Below, one piece after another: positions 32,084-41,449 of a stretch of 64,000 nt of DNA (the stretch's first letter is position 1; every line of letters starts with the position of its first letter). The translations under genes and the position numbers were made by a program. The stretch is from CAZNLH01 sp964573995 (lineage in GTDB: Bacteria > Gemmatimonadota > CAZMKB01 > CAZNLH01), in the NCBI GenBank assembly GCA_964573995.1, contig CAZNLH010000006.1, forward strand, positions 32,198-96,197. Reading direction: 5' to 3'. The notes beneath the pieces were generated by a model. It was not told where the DNA came from. It ran no database searches and was given only the letters and a program-made list of their open reading frames with translations.

Positions 32084-34204
32084 CTAACTCCGGCTATGCC
32101 CCAGCAGGCGGAAGTCTATCTCGCGGCGGCGCCTGTCGGTTCGAACCACCTGGACCTTCACGCGGTCCCCGATCTTGAAGGTCCGGCCGGTCCTGCGCCC
32201 CCTGATGACGTACTCTTCCTCGATGAAGTCGTAATAGTCGCCGACCAGGTCCCTCAGCAGCACCATCCCCTCGATGAACGGCGAGTCGAGGAGGACGAAG
32301 AAACCTATAGCAAGGAGCCTGCTGATCGTCCCGCTGAAGGCCTCACCGATCCTCGACTCCATGTATTGAACCGTCTTGAGATCGATCGAGTCCCACTCCG
32401 CCTGGTCTGCGATCCGCTCGCGCTCGGTCGACAGATCCGCTATCTCCTTCAATCGATCCTCTTCTCCTTCAAGGTAGGGCGGCTGCTCCGAACGGATCCA
32501 CGCCTTTACCTGCCGGTGAACGGTAAGGTCCGGGTATCGCCTTATGGGGGAGGTGAAGTGGGTGTAACGTTCCGAGGCAAGGCCGAAGTGCCCGACGTTT
32601 GTTACCGAGTAAATCGCGCGCTTCATGCTCCTCAGGACCAGGTCGATTACCAGGGCCTCCTCCTTTCTCCCTCGTGCATCTTCGAGGATACCCTGGAAGG
32701 CGCGCGGCGTGATGCCCTCCTTCCGCCACCCGGCCCGGATGCCCAGCCTGGCCAGGGCCTCCTCCAGTTTCAAGAGATCCGTGGAAGAGGGCCTCTCGTG
32801 AACACGGTATATCAACGGGAACCTCGCCCCCGAGAGTACGCCGGCCACCGTTTCGTTGGCAAGCACCATGAATTCTTCTATCAACCTGTGACTGCCGAGT
32901 TGGATTACCTTTCGCACGTCGAGGGGCAGGCCCTGATCGTCCAGGACCACGTGGGCCTCGGGCCTGTCGAAGTCAAGGCTCCCCTTTTCCATTCTCCTGT
33001 CCCTCAGTGCCTCGCTAAGGCGATAGAGGAGGCGAACATCCCTTGAAAGTCCTCCATCGCCGCCATCTCCCTTGCCGTCTATTATCGCCTGGGCCTCGTC
33101 GTACGTCAGCCTCCTTCGGCTGCGGATCACCGTCCCCCTTATCTCGTTCCCACGGGGAAGGCCGGCCGCGTCGAGGTCGAAGAAGACACTCAAGGTAAGC
33201 CGGTCCTCGCCCGGCCTCAGGCTGCATATATCTCCCGACAGCCTCTCGGGTAGCATGGGTATCGCGCGGTCCACAAGGTAGACGCTGGTCCCACGTCGCA
33301 TCGCCTCGAGATCCATGGCCGAGCCCAGCGGGACGTAGTGAGAGACGTCCGCTATGTGGACCCCAACGCGCCACAATCCATCGCCCCTCTCCTCGATCGA
33401 CAGCGCATCATCAAAGTCCCCGGCGTCAACCGGATCGATCGTGAACGCCCCAAGCCGTCGACAATCGAGCCTCCCCTCGAGATCATCACCACCTGTTCTC
33501 GACCGGATACCATCCGCTTCTTTCAAGACATCTCCAGGGAAATCAAGGGGGAGCCCGTTATCAAGAATGATCGAAACGATATCCGCCTCATCTTCGGGCA
33601 GATCATGGAACACGCTGTTGACTGTACCGCGGAGGAAACGCCCGCCCCTGCCCCAGTCTTCCACCTCTACCGTAACCACGTCTCCTTCACCCGCACCCTT
33701 CCTGTCACCCGATATGACCACCTCACGGTCTATCCTGGGATTTCCCGGCCTCATTAGATATCTGCCCCTGTCCCTCACCAATCTCCCGGACATCCTCCTA
33801 TGCGCCCGCTCGAGCACCTCCACGACCCTTCCTTCTCCCAGTTCCGTTCCCTTACCCTCCGAAAGGACAAGGACCCTGACACGATCACCGTCCAGGGATC
33901 CCATCCGCGACCGTCTCGAGATATAAATCCTCGTCTCGTCCCCTTCAATCCCCCGGAATATGGCCGATCCTCCCCGCATAACCTTTATCCTACCCTCCCT
34001 CAACCGTGCCATTCCCTTGAAGACATACTTCCCCTTTCTCACCCTGACCAAGGCCCCCTCGCTATGCAGGTCCCTTACCTGCCTCCGAAAGGATCGATAT
34101 TCCTCCGTGGCGATCCCCAGCCCCTTGGCCATCTCCTTGACCTTCATCGGCCGGTTTCCACGCGCCTTGAAGAGCAATTCCAGATCGTGAATCAGGTCGT
34201 TCAT
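32084..34204 (-). CDS. rnr: Ribonuclease R
   Basis: A 3'-to-5' exoribonuclease of the RNase II family that degrades structured RNA. The 706-residue protein has an N-terminal winged helix, two cold-shock domains, the RNB catalytic domain with DPVDAGDFDDALS (metal-binding aspartates) and HFTSPIRRYPDLTVHRQ, and a C-terminal S1 domain (RTGRTFKIGDRVKVQVV). The C-terminal basic tail of E. coli RNase R is absent. The ATG at 34204 gives MNDLIHDLELLFKARG; a GTG at 34234 is also possible. It follows the Omp85 gene after about 50 bp. Confidence 0.95.
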   Translation of the reverse strand: MNDLIHDLELLFKARGNRPMKVKEMAKGLGIATEEYRSFRRQVRDLHSEGALVRVRKGKYVFKGMARLREGRIKVMRGGSAIFRGIEGDETRIYISRRSRMGSLDGDRVRVLVLSEGKGTELGEGRVVEVLERAHRRMSGRLVRDRGRYLMRPGNPRIDREVVISGDRKGAGEGDVVTVEVEDWGRGGRFLRGTVNSVFHDLPEDEADIVSIILDNGLPLDFPGDVLKEADGIRSRTGGDDLEGRLDCRRLGAFTIDPVDAGDFDDALSIEERGDGLWRVGVHIADVSHYVPLGSAMDLEAMRRGTSVYLVDRAIPMLPERLSGDICSLRPGEDRLTLSVFFDLDAAGLPRGNEIRGTVIRSRRRLTYDEAQAIIDGKGDGGDGGLSRDVRLLYRLSEALRDRRMEKGSLDFDRPEAHVVLDDQGLPLDVRKVIQLGSHRLIEEFMVLANETVAGVLSGARFPLIYRVHERPSSTDLLKLEEALARLGIRAGWRKEGITPRAFQGILEDARGRKEEALVIDLVLRSMKRAIYSVTNVGHFGLASERYTHFTSPIRRYPDLTVHRQVKAWIRSEQPPYLEGEEDRLKEIADLSTERERIADQAEWDSIDLKTVQYMESRIGEAFSGTISRLLAIGFFVLLDSPFIEGMVLLRDLVGDYYDFIEEEYVIRGRRTGRTFKIGDRVKVQVVRTDRRRREIDFRLLGHSRS

Positions 34205-34251
34205 CTCGGGTTGCCGTCCTTCATTGCATGCCACCGCGGGCCATTACCCCA

Positions 34252-36129
34252 TCAAAAGTCCCTGGACCACCCCAGGTGTAGTCTACCATCGAGCGGGCCG
34301 TGGCGGTCCGGCGTGAGCGCGTAGTCGACCTTCATCAACCCCCCCCCCGACTCCAGCCGGGCCCCGACCCCGAACCCCTGAAGGAGGATTGGCCCCCGTG
34401 AATCCCCGGTATCTTCGACGATCCCGAGGTCGTAAAAGAGGAGATACCGGGAGTCACCGGAGACGCCGAGGCTCACCTCGGCCCTGTCCCAGGCCGCCCT
34501 GTTCCCCCAGATCCTGTCTTCAACATATCCTCGCACCGTCTCGCTCCCTCCCAGCGAAAAGAGGTCGTACTGCGGGATCGGCCTGATCGGGGTCTCGGTG
34601 AATCTTCCTCCACCAGCCAAGCGAATGTCGGCGGTCCTCCTCCTCCAGACGATGGATGAAAAGGCGCCCCTAACCTCTATCTCTCTAAACCTCCTGGAAT
34701 CGATACGGCGGCGCCCCAACTTGAACCGGATGTCCATCCCCCAGGACCGCCCGCTCATCAGTGGAGGAGTCGGGGAGACGTCTGTCACATCCCGGGCAAA
34801 TCCACGCCCCAACCCGATCAGAAACGAAAGCCTCCGGTTGACCTCTCCCTCCCCCGACGCACCAGTCGCAGAGAAGACACCCTGGTGTTCAAGGCCGGCT
34901 CTGCCGGTAAACCCTCCCCCCACGGGTCCCGTGCCGGCAATCGAGAATTCGAGCCGGCTGAACAAGGTGTCTCTCACCTCCTGCATGAAGCGGAAGGCCC
35001 CTGATATTGGAGAGCCGGCAATCCATGGCTCCATGTACCTGAGATCGAGTTGCGAGTTGCCCCTCCCCCTTCCCAACCACCTTATATCCATCCTCCTGCC
35101 GGTCCCCCATAAATTTCCGAGGAACAAGTGGATCCTGCCGGTAAGTTGCAACCCCCCACCAACGCCGGGTACCAGGCCCGCCACTCCGTCGATTGCGTTG
35201 GGCTGCCCCTCCTTGACGCGGACGCCGAGATTCAACTTGTACCGGCTATCGCCCTGCATCAGCCTTGTCTCGCCCACATCCGCATATAGACCCGAGTTGA
35301 TCAGTCGCTCCCTCCCCTCCCTGATCGCCTCCATCGACAGGGGGTCACCAGGCCGTATCCCGAACTGCCGGGCCACCACGTAATCGCGTGTCAGTTGATT
35401 TCCCTCGATCCTGACCGCACCCACCCTCACACTCTCCCCCTCTTTGAAGCGCAGCCTTAGGGATACACCGCCGTCCCGATCGACGGAAAAGTCTTCGACC
35501 TCGACCTCGGCGTAAGGGTGTCCATGGTTCCTGTACCACTCCACGACAGACTCCATCCCCTTCTCGATTGAACTCTCCCGCAGTGGGATGCCAACCATGA
35601 AGCCGGTCAATTTCTCGAAGCGATCCGTTGAAAGGGCTCTATTCCCCTCCAGGGAAATCGAGGAGATACGGCACTTCGGGCCCCTATTCAACACCACGCT
35701 CAGGCCGACCCTCTTCGTGGTCGTGTCGGGGTCCAGGTCGACTTCTTCGATGCTACTGAGGAGGTAGGACCGATCGCGATATCTCTCGAGGATCCCGTTG
35801 AGGAGCCGATCGGTACCGATCGAATCGACAATGACGGGCTCGGGCAGTGTCACCGATCGATCCCTTATCAGGTCGCCTCCCTCCATTTCCCTTACCAGCA
35901 CCTCGTTCACCTTCCAACCCGCATAGGACCCAAGGCCATCGATATCTCCAGCCGCCGAAAGAGGGGATAGGAACATTATAGAAGTCAGGATAGTGGACAC
36001 GATGAACCCACGCCACAGGGCGACCTCACAATGCCGGTGTCCGGCGCACACCGGCCTCATAACAATATCGTACCGTCTCCCCCTCAATGGTCTCCTTAAC
36101 GTGTATAATCGCCCAAGAACAGTTCTCAT
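34252..36129 (-). CDS. Omp85/TamA-like outer-membrane protein with POTRA domains
   Basis: The 625-residue protein has a signal segment (about residues 40-60) and POTRA-like repeats (for example ISSISLEGNRALSTDRFEKLTG and RVGAVRIEGNQLTRDYVVARQFGI). The C-terminal barrel contains the Omp85 signature FSLGGSETVRGYVEDRIWGN, which matches the conserved LGG..VRGY element, and the protein ends in the aromatic WSRDF. Omp85 proteins insert or translocate proteins across the outer membrane. With about two to three POTRAs it is smaller than BamA and may be a TamA-like or T9SS-associated member. The start lies four bases after the upstream stop with GAGGA. Confidence 0.85.
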   Translation of the reverse strand: MRTVLGRLYTLRRPLRGRRYDIVMRPVCAGHRHCEVALWRGFIVSTILTSIMFLSPLSAAGDIDGLGSYAGWKVNEVLVREMEGGDLIRDRSVTLPEPVIVDSIGTDRLLNGILERYRDRSYLLSSIEEVDLDPDTTTKRVGLSVVLNRGPKCRISSISLEGNRALSTDRFEKLTGFMVGIPLRESSIEKGMESVVEWYRNHGHPYAEVEVEDFSVDRDGGVSLRLRFKEGESVRVGAVRIEGNQLTRDYVVARQFGIRPGDPLSMEAIREGRERLINSGLYADVGETRLMQGDSRYKLNLGVRVKEGQPNAIDGVAGLVPGVGGGLQLTGRIHLFLGNLWGTGRRMDIRWLGRGRGNSQLDLRYMEPWIAGSPISGAFRFMQEVRDTLFSRLEFSIAGTGPVGGGFTGRAGLEHQGVFSATGASGEGEVNRRLSFLIGLGRGFARDVTDVSPTPPLMSGRSWGMDIRFKLGRRRIDSRRFREIEVRGAFSSIVWRRRTADIRLAGGGRFTETPIRPIPQYDLFSLGGSETVRGYVEDRIWGNRAAWDRAEVSLGVSGDSRYLLFYDLGIVEDTGDSRGPILLQGFGVGARLESGGGLMKVDYALTPDRHGPLDGRLHLGWSRDF

Positions 36130-36132
36130 TCC

Positions 36133-39100
36133 TCAGAACCTGTAGGTGAATTCCGTCTGCCCCGTGTTTTCAAAGAACGGCCTGCCCGGTCTCTTCTTAC
36201 CCTCGAAGGAGGCCGTCAGATCGAGTGCACCCTTGATCCGCCAGTTGGCACGAATACTGTATCGATGTGTCGTGCCCACGTCTCCACCGACCGTCATCGC
36301 GATGGGGACAGGGATCATGGGCGTATCGTCCCATACCCTCTCCATCCGGTACTCGAGTTTGAGGTTTCCCCCTCCATCAAAGAACACGGCGAGCCCGGGG
36401 ACTATGGACCCGTTGTGTAGACGGCTGCCGCTCAGGACGTCCCTCTTCTCGCCGAATTTCAAGGCCAGGGAATACCTGAGCCTGCGCGCGGTGGTAAGAC
36501 CCATCTCACCCCCGACCTGCCTCTCACGCAGGTCGGTAGGATAGCCGGAGGAGCCCCCATCTGAACGCCTCCTCAATGTCCCCTCCACCTCCACGTCAAA
36601 CCCTTTGCCGGGCGAGCCGTCGATCCGAAAACGGGTCTTTCTCTGCATGAAATCCTGCACCATGTTCTCGTACCTCCTGTCGAGCGTCCCCTGGTACTCT
36701 ACGTCCAGCCCGGCCGTCCAGTTGTCATCCTCCCCCAGTCCTGCCTCGAACTCCCCCAGATATTGAATCGATCGGTAGAGATCGGTGGCCTCTCCACCGG
36801 GTCGACTCGGTAGAAAGAGATAGACACGCCAGCGGTCGTCCCCAATCCTGCGATGGTCTATGGAGATCGTGGAGGTGTGAGTGAGGGATGAAACGGGCAA
36901 CCCCTTTCCGTCGAGCAAGGGGCCGAAGTCAAGGCTCTCGACCCCGGTGAGAGAGGCTCCAAGGACCCGTCCGTCCCCGTCCGTCCCTGAGACCGTCTGC
37001 CTCACATGCGTCCCATTGCCGGGACCGACATAGGTGCCGTCCGCCAGGTAATCACCCTCGTCACCCTGCTCCGGGACAAAGACAGCCCGCTGTAAGACGT
37101 TCGAGGTGCTGCTCAATTCATAGATGATGCTGGAGGAATAGACCTGATCCAGGCCCGAGGTCAGAAACTCTCCTCTCCCCAGGATAGTCGTAACCGGCCG
37201 ATCGCCGCTCCCGAAGGTCTGCCTCCTCCTGAATTCCGTCGACCCCCTGACCTGCCAGCCCGCCCGGCGACTGTAATCGAGGCCCAGGTTACCCTGGACC
37301 AGGCGCGCGTCCCTCTTCCAGGCGACCCTGTCAAGGTCCAGTTTGCTGTCTTCCCTCACGTTAAATCCCAGGTTTGCCCGGAGAGCCCCGGCGATCACGC
37401 CCTGGATGGAAGGCTTGACCTCATCGTAACTGCTGCCCCACCCATCTCCCCCGTATGAGACCTCCTCCCTGTGTGTATAAGCGACGGAAGGCACCCAAAC
37501 ACCCCACCTGCGACGGGCAACGACCGACCGACCGTTGATCTCGGCGGGGCTCGGGCCGGATGAACCCGATGGAGATGTCTGTCGTCTCATCGCATGGATG
37601 GAGAAGAGTTCCCCCTCTATGTCGTAAGATCCCGAGTCGTTCGTAAGGGTCCCAGTCATCCTCTCCCTGAAGGCGTACTCCCCATTCCCCCTCCGTATTC
37701 GGCCCATCTCGATGCTGAGATCGAGCGCCTTCGATACACCGAAGCCGAGGCCCATCGAGGTCCAGTCCTCCCGCCCACCCGGATCGGGTGACAGCCCCCA
37801 CTTCCAGCGAAAGTCAGGGGCATATCTCCTGCCTGGATATGAAAAGTCGCTCTGAATCACCTTCTCAAGGAGCGAAAGGGACCACCTGTCCCTTCCTCCG
37901 TCCCTGTCGAACAGAGAGATATCCTTTACGCCTCCACTAAGTGAAAATGCCCCCGCTGGTCTGCCGGCCAGGTTCATGTCTGATAGGGACGAATGCCCCG
38001 ATTGATACGCCCCCTCTCCCTCCATGTGGAGACCCGAATCGGCTCGGTATGAATAGGCCAGTCCCACCCTGTTGTCTCCACTTCCTCCAATAATCGGTGA
38101 GCCTGGGGCGGTCGAATCGGACCTGTCCGACTCGGTGATAAAATAGCCCTTCAGGTCGAGGGGGAGGCCCCCCGGAGAGGATTGGAACGTGGTAGAATAA
38201 AAGGAACCCTGCCCGCCGCGAGTGCCGTACTCGAAGTCGACCTCGATCCTGGAATCAACGCTTATCAACCTCGTACCGGTGAAGGTTATCGTCCCCTCGT
38301 TGTAATCTATGGTATAATCACCCCCCTCCCCACGTTTCATCAACACACCGTCGAGGTATACCCTCTCGCTATTGGCCAAGACTATCCACCCACCATCGTC
38401 TTTCACCCCGTCTATGACCAACCGGTACGGGCCCTGTTTCCCCTCGACTCCAGAGATGCTGCAAGATGCGAACTTTCCAGGCGTTATGGCGCCCGCCCCT
38501 GAAATCGAAAGGCCCTTCCCCCTCCACTCTCCACGGACCCCTTCCAGTTTCCTGTCGATCCTTGCAAACTCAAATCCGTCCAGGGAGTAATTGTAATCGC
38601 CAAGTGTGGCGGATACGGGACCGTTTGCGACGTGAAAGGAGACATTGTCCAATTTACGCAACTCCACTGAACTTCCCGCCGCCGATACCGGAACGGACTG
38701 GTCGGAAAGTTGAAGGGTGACAGAGGTGCCCCCCGGTAGTGTCCCGTTTACCGAGAGATCCAGAGATTGATCCATCCTGAACTCTCCGCCGCTGCCCTTC
38801 TCGATGCTCAGGCCCTTGGATCCTGATATCGACATCGGGTACATGTTGGAAGGCCTAGCGCCATGAGCGCCATCACCACGCCGGCGATTAAAGGGGCCGG
38901 GCGGCCCGGGGTCCTGTTCGTCCAGCCCGGCCACCTCTATATAGGATCGATACGCGGCCGGGATAGACAGGGAGTATCGGCTGTATGTGGCCTTGAGCGT
39001 CTCCGCCTTCGCCGGTTTGAAGAGGAGATGCACGATACCCGCCGGGCAGACCACGTCGAAGTCCTCTCCTTCACGCAACTCGTTCCCGTGGAGAGACAGG

Positions 39101-39357
39101 CGCAACGAGCCGGGTACCAGGTAAGTCTCCTTCAATTGATACTCCGTCACCTCACTGACCAGGCAGAGCCTTTCCTCGAGGACAGGACTTTGGCCCGTAA
39201 TGCTGCGACTGGTGGTTTCGGCCCGAGATGATGATGGAAAAGGGAGGATGAGCAACCCCGCCACCACGGCGTTAATCAGGGTGCCGCGGATGAGGGGCCA
39301 AAGCAGTGTCATGAAAAAAAAGAAAGGGAACTCGAGCCCTTTCCTGTCACACTTCAC
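36133..39357 (-). CDS. Large outer-membrane / surface protein of unknown function
   Basis: The 1074-residue protein has a long hydrophobic signal region and an N-terminal surface-protein part with YTIDYNEGTITFTGT, a motif seen in large surface proteins such as SprA-like ones. After that come several hundred residues of alternating strands with glycines and aromatics that look like a beta barrel, ending TGQTEFTYRF. No catalytic motif is seen. The start is ambiguous: a GTG at 39357 with GAGGGG six bases upstream is chosen, ATG 39312 lies just after a terminator-like hairpin with no ribosome site, and the frame is open to 39411. It lies between the propeller and Omp85 genes, with four bases to the next start. 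Confidence 0.75.
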   Translation of the reverse strand: MKCDRKGLEFPFFFFMTLLWPLIRGTLINAVVAGLLILPFPSSSRAETTSRSITGQSPVLEERLCLVSEVTEYQLKETYLVPGSLRLSLHGNELREGEDFDVVCPAGIVHLLFKPAKAETLKATYSRYSLSIPAAYRSYIEVAGLDEQDPGPPGPFNRRRGDGAHGARPSNMYPMSISGSKGLSIEKGSGGEFRMDQSLDLSVNGTLPGGTSVTLQLSDQSVPVSAAGSSVELRKLDNVSFHVANGPVSATLGDYNYSLDGFEFARIDRKLEGVRGEWRGKGLSISGAGAITPGKFASCSISGVEGKQGPYRLVIDGVKDDGGWIVLANSERVYLDGVLMKRGEGGDYTIDYNEGTITFTGTRLISVDSRIEVDFEYGTRGGQGSFYSTTFQSSPGGLPLDLKGYFITESDRSDSTAPGSPIIGGSGDNRVGLAYSYRADSGLHMEGEGAYQSGHSSLSDMNLAGRPAGAFSLSGGVKDISLFDRDGGRDRWSLSLLEKVIQSDFSYPGRRYAPDFRWKWGLSPDPGGREDWTSMGLGFGVSKALDLSIEMGRIRRGNGEYAFRERMTGTLTNDSGSYDIEGELFSIHAMRRQTSPSGSSGPSPAEINGRSVVARRRWGVWVPSVAYTHREEVSYGGDGWGSSYDEVKPSIQGVIAGALRANLGFNVREDSKLDLDRVAWKRDARLVQGNLGLDYSRRAGWQVRGSTEFRRRQTFGSGDRPVTTILGRGEFLTSGLDQVYSSSIIYELSSTSNVLQRAVFVPEQGDEGDYLADGTYVGPGNGTHVRQTVSGTDGDGRVLGASLTGVESLDFGPLLDGKGLPVSSLTHTSTISIDHRRIGDDRWRVYLFLPSRPGGEATDLYRSIQYLGEFEAGLGEDDNWTAGLDVEYQGTLDRRYENMVQDFMQRKTRFRIDGSPGKGFDVEVEGTLRRRSDGGSSGYPTDLRERQVGGEMGLTTARRLRYSLALKFGEKRDVLSGSRLHNGSIVPGLAVFFDGGGNLKLEYRMERVWDDTPMIPVPIAMTVGGDVGTTHRYSIRANWRIKGALDLTASFEGKKRPGRPFFENTGQTEFTYRF
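39314..39343 (-). terminator. Intrinsic terminator-like hairpin inside the start of the surface-protein gene
   Basis: On the minus strand GAAAGGG-CTCGAGTT-CCCTTTC is a perfect 7-bp stem followed by eight Ts. It lies about 35 bases after the stop of the propeller gene and within the chosen signal-peptide coding region of the next gene, where the T-run encodes phenylalanines. Confidence 0.55.
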
Positions 39358-39376
39358 GGAGCACCCCTCGTTGAGG

Positions 39377-40342
39377 TCAATTGCGAAGTTCACGGGGTAG
39401 GGACAGCGCAAGGACTCTGCCCGTACGACCCTCGGTCAGGTAAACGACCCCCTCGGCCACGCGGATGTCTCCCGGACCCTTATAGCGCATGTCTCTCATG
39501 GAACCGCTCATGTCGAGGAGGAGATTTCCCAACCTGTCGAAGACGTAGATGACCCGGACGTTACCATCGAGGATGAACACCCTTCCACTCTCATCAATAT
39601 CCAGGGATGATGCCTCGAGCCTCCGGCCATCCGGCAATACAGGCCTCCATATCCTGTTCAGGCCCCCCATGAAGTGATAGAAACGCAACACCTTCGATCC
39701 GCGTGTGTAGAGACAGATTTCCTCCTCACCCCTGAGAGACATCTCCACATGAGTCTTGGACCGAAAACCATCCGGCTTGAACGACCAGAGGACCCTCCCG
39801 GCCGGATTCAGGACGATGATCTCCCTCGACGACGCCTCGTAGACCACCAACTTGCCGGTCGGGGTCAGGGCGATCGCCCTTGGGTCCCGCAGGTCTTCAT
39901 TTTCTACCACGCCTTCGATCTCACCCAGTCCGTTTATTCGATAGACCCTGCGACTGCCCAGATCGAGGAGGTATACCGCAAGGCCCGATGATACGGCGAC
40001 GCCCCCCGGGACGAGGAAGCCCTCGCCACCCCACTCCTCTCCACCGATCTCCCAGATCGTCCGGCCCTCCCCATCTACTTTCCTGAGCCGGCCGCCATGA
40101 GAATCCACGACATACAGGTCCCCTTGACTATCCACCTCGATCCGCCCCGGAGAGAAGAATTCCCCCCCTGTCCCCCTGCTGCCGATGATCGTACGATAAG
40201 AGCCGGAGACCTCCCGTCCCTCCTGGCCGGGGGCGGGTGAACCCAGGAGTGCCAAGAAGGTGGGAGACAGACCAGTAGAATCGCCTGCGGAAGACAACAA
40301 CAAGAATAGAGGTGCGATAACGGCCAAGACAATCGTCTTCAT
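39377..40342 (-). CDS. Exported six-bladed beta-propeller (NHL-type) protein
   Basis: The 321-residue protein has a signal peptide (KTIVLAVIAPLFLLLSSA) and then about six propeller blades with repeats such as SPGRIEVDSQGDLYVVDSHGGRLRKVD (spread over 27 residues) and DPRAIALTPTGKLVVYEA. Propellers of this kind act as interaction platforms. It is co-directional with the porU-porV genes and the large surface protein, so it may take part in surface display. No enzyme motif is seen. Confidence 0.78.
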   Translation of the reverse strand: MKTIVLAVIAPLFLLLSSAGDSTGLSPTFLALLGSPAPGQEGREVSGSYRTIIGSRGTGGEFFSPGRIEVDSQGDLYVVDSHGGRLRKVDGEGRTIWEIGGEEWGGEGFLVPGGVAVSSGLAVYLLDLGSRRVYRINGLGEIEGVVENEDLRDPRAIALTPTGKLVVYEASSREIIVLNPAGRVLWSFKPDGFRSKTHVEMSLRGEEEICLYTRGSKVLRFYHFMGGLNRIWRPVLPDGRRLEASSLDIDESGRVFILDGNVRVIYVFDRLGNLLLDMSGSMRDMRYKGPGDIRVAEGVVYLTEGRTGRVLALSLPRELRN

Positions 40343-40371
40343 AAGCGAACGTAGAACAAGGTCCCTGCTCC

Positions 40372-41388
40372 TCAGAAGGTGTGAGTGAGCCTCACTTTCC
40401 CCCCCGGGAAATTCCTCCCGCCGCGTTCCAGCCTCATGTCGAGTCTCGTACGGTTCTCGCCGCCGTCTCCCGGCAGGGTGATCCTCGAGGAAAGGAAGGC
40501 ATCGACTACACTGACCACGTGATTGGCCATGAGAAATACCAGGGAGAGCGTGGCGCGCTGAAAGGCCAGGTTGCTCTCGTCCCTGAGGTCCAAGTAGTGG
40601 TTCTGCCTGGCCCGGTAGTCATCAACGGTATTGTTCTTCGTCCAGTCCCAGTAGAAGGTCGGCTGGTAGGCGTGCGTGGCATAGTATTGCAAGGCGGCGA
40701 GTGAATCGGCAGGAGTTGGAAGCACATACTCTCCGGTACTATCCGGTTCCCCGTACGTGATCAACGCGATCTGCCACTGCCCTGCGTTATAACTGTCGCT
40801 TTCTGTCGTCGGGTCGATGGTAAAGGGGTCATTGAGGTCGTAATTCCTGTCGGTATCGAACTCTCCGCTCTTCACGTAACGCGCCATGTGTTCATAGTAC
40901 GCATCGTCGCCCCTCACGTTCTGCGTTGAGATGTTCTCACGCGCATAGACCCAGGCGTACTGGATGAACTCCTCCTTTCCGTCGTTCCCCTTGTTCCTGA
41001 AATAGACCCACCCCACTATCGTGGCCGCTTCCGCAGCGATATAGAGGTATCCGCGGTCCTGCCCCTGGTACAGTTGACCGCTTCCAGGCAACAGGGCAGA
41101 GAAGAGGATGGGCTTGTAGACAACTCGAGTGCCCGAAACCGGTTCGCTCGGAGAGCCAATCTGGCCCGGTCCGGCCTGATCACGGAGAGCGATATATGGC
41201 ATTGGAACGGCAGGCAGGCTGTCCGCCGTAGGTGAATATGTCTCCGCCGGTCTAACTGTGTTCGGAGGTCGACCTGTCCGCCCATAGCCACCTGGAGCGA
41301 GCGATAACATGAGGAGGACCGCCCAGGCGACCGACCATCCTATGTAACCCCTTCCATCTCTCTCACCTTTCACCGTATAATCCTCCAT
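40372..41388 (-). CDS. DUF5683-like exported/membrane protein
   Basis: The 338-residue protein has an N-terminal membrane or signal segment (SVAWAVLLMLSLAPGG) and then the motif ILFSALLPGSGQLYQGQDRGYLYIAAEA, which occurs in proteins of the DUF5683 type (two membrane spans around a GSGQLY turn). A polar region and another hydrophobic stretch (ATLSLVFLMANHVVSVVDAF) follow. Function is not known. It sits between porV and the propeller gene. The frame is open to 41496, inside porV; the ATG at 41388 is preferred. Confidence 0.65.
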   Translation of the reverse strand: MEDYTVKGERDGRGYIGWSVAWAVLLMLSLAPGGYGRTGRPPNTVRPAETYSPTADSLPAVPMPYIALRDQAGPGQIGSPSEPVSGTRVVYKPILFSALLPGSGQLYQGQDRGYLYIAAEAATIVGWVYFRNKGNDGKEEFIQYAWVYARENISTQNVRGDDAYYEHMARYVKSGEFDTDRNYDLNDPFTIDPTTESDSYNAGQWQIALITYGEPDSTGEYVLPTPADSLAALQYYATHAYQPTFYWDWTKNNTVDDYRARQNHYLDLRDESNLAFQRATLSLVFLMANHVVSVVDAFLSSRITLPGDGGENRTRLDMRLERGGRNFPGGKVRLTHTF

Positions 41389-41449
41389 GCTCGAATCAGA
41401 ACCAACTGCGCGCTGGATGACCCATCCTGCCGTGATATAACCCAAAGGC

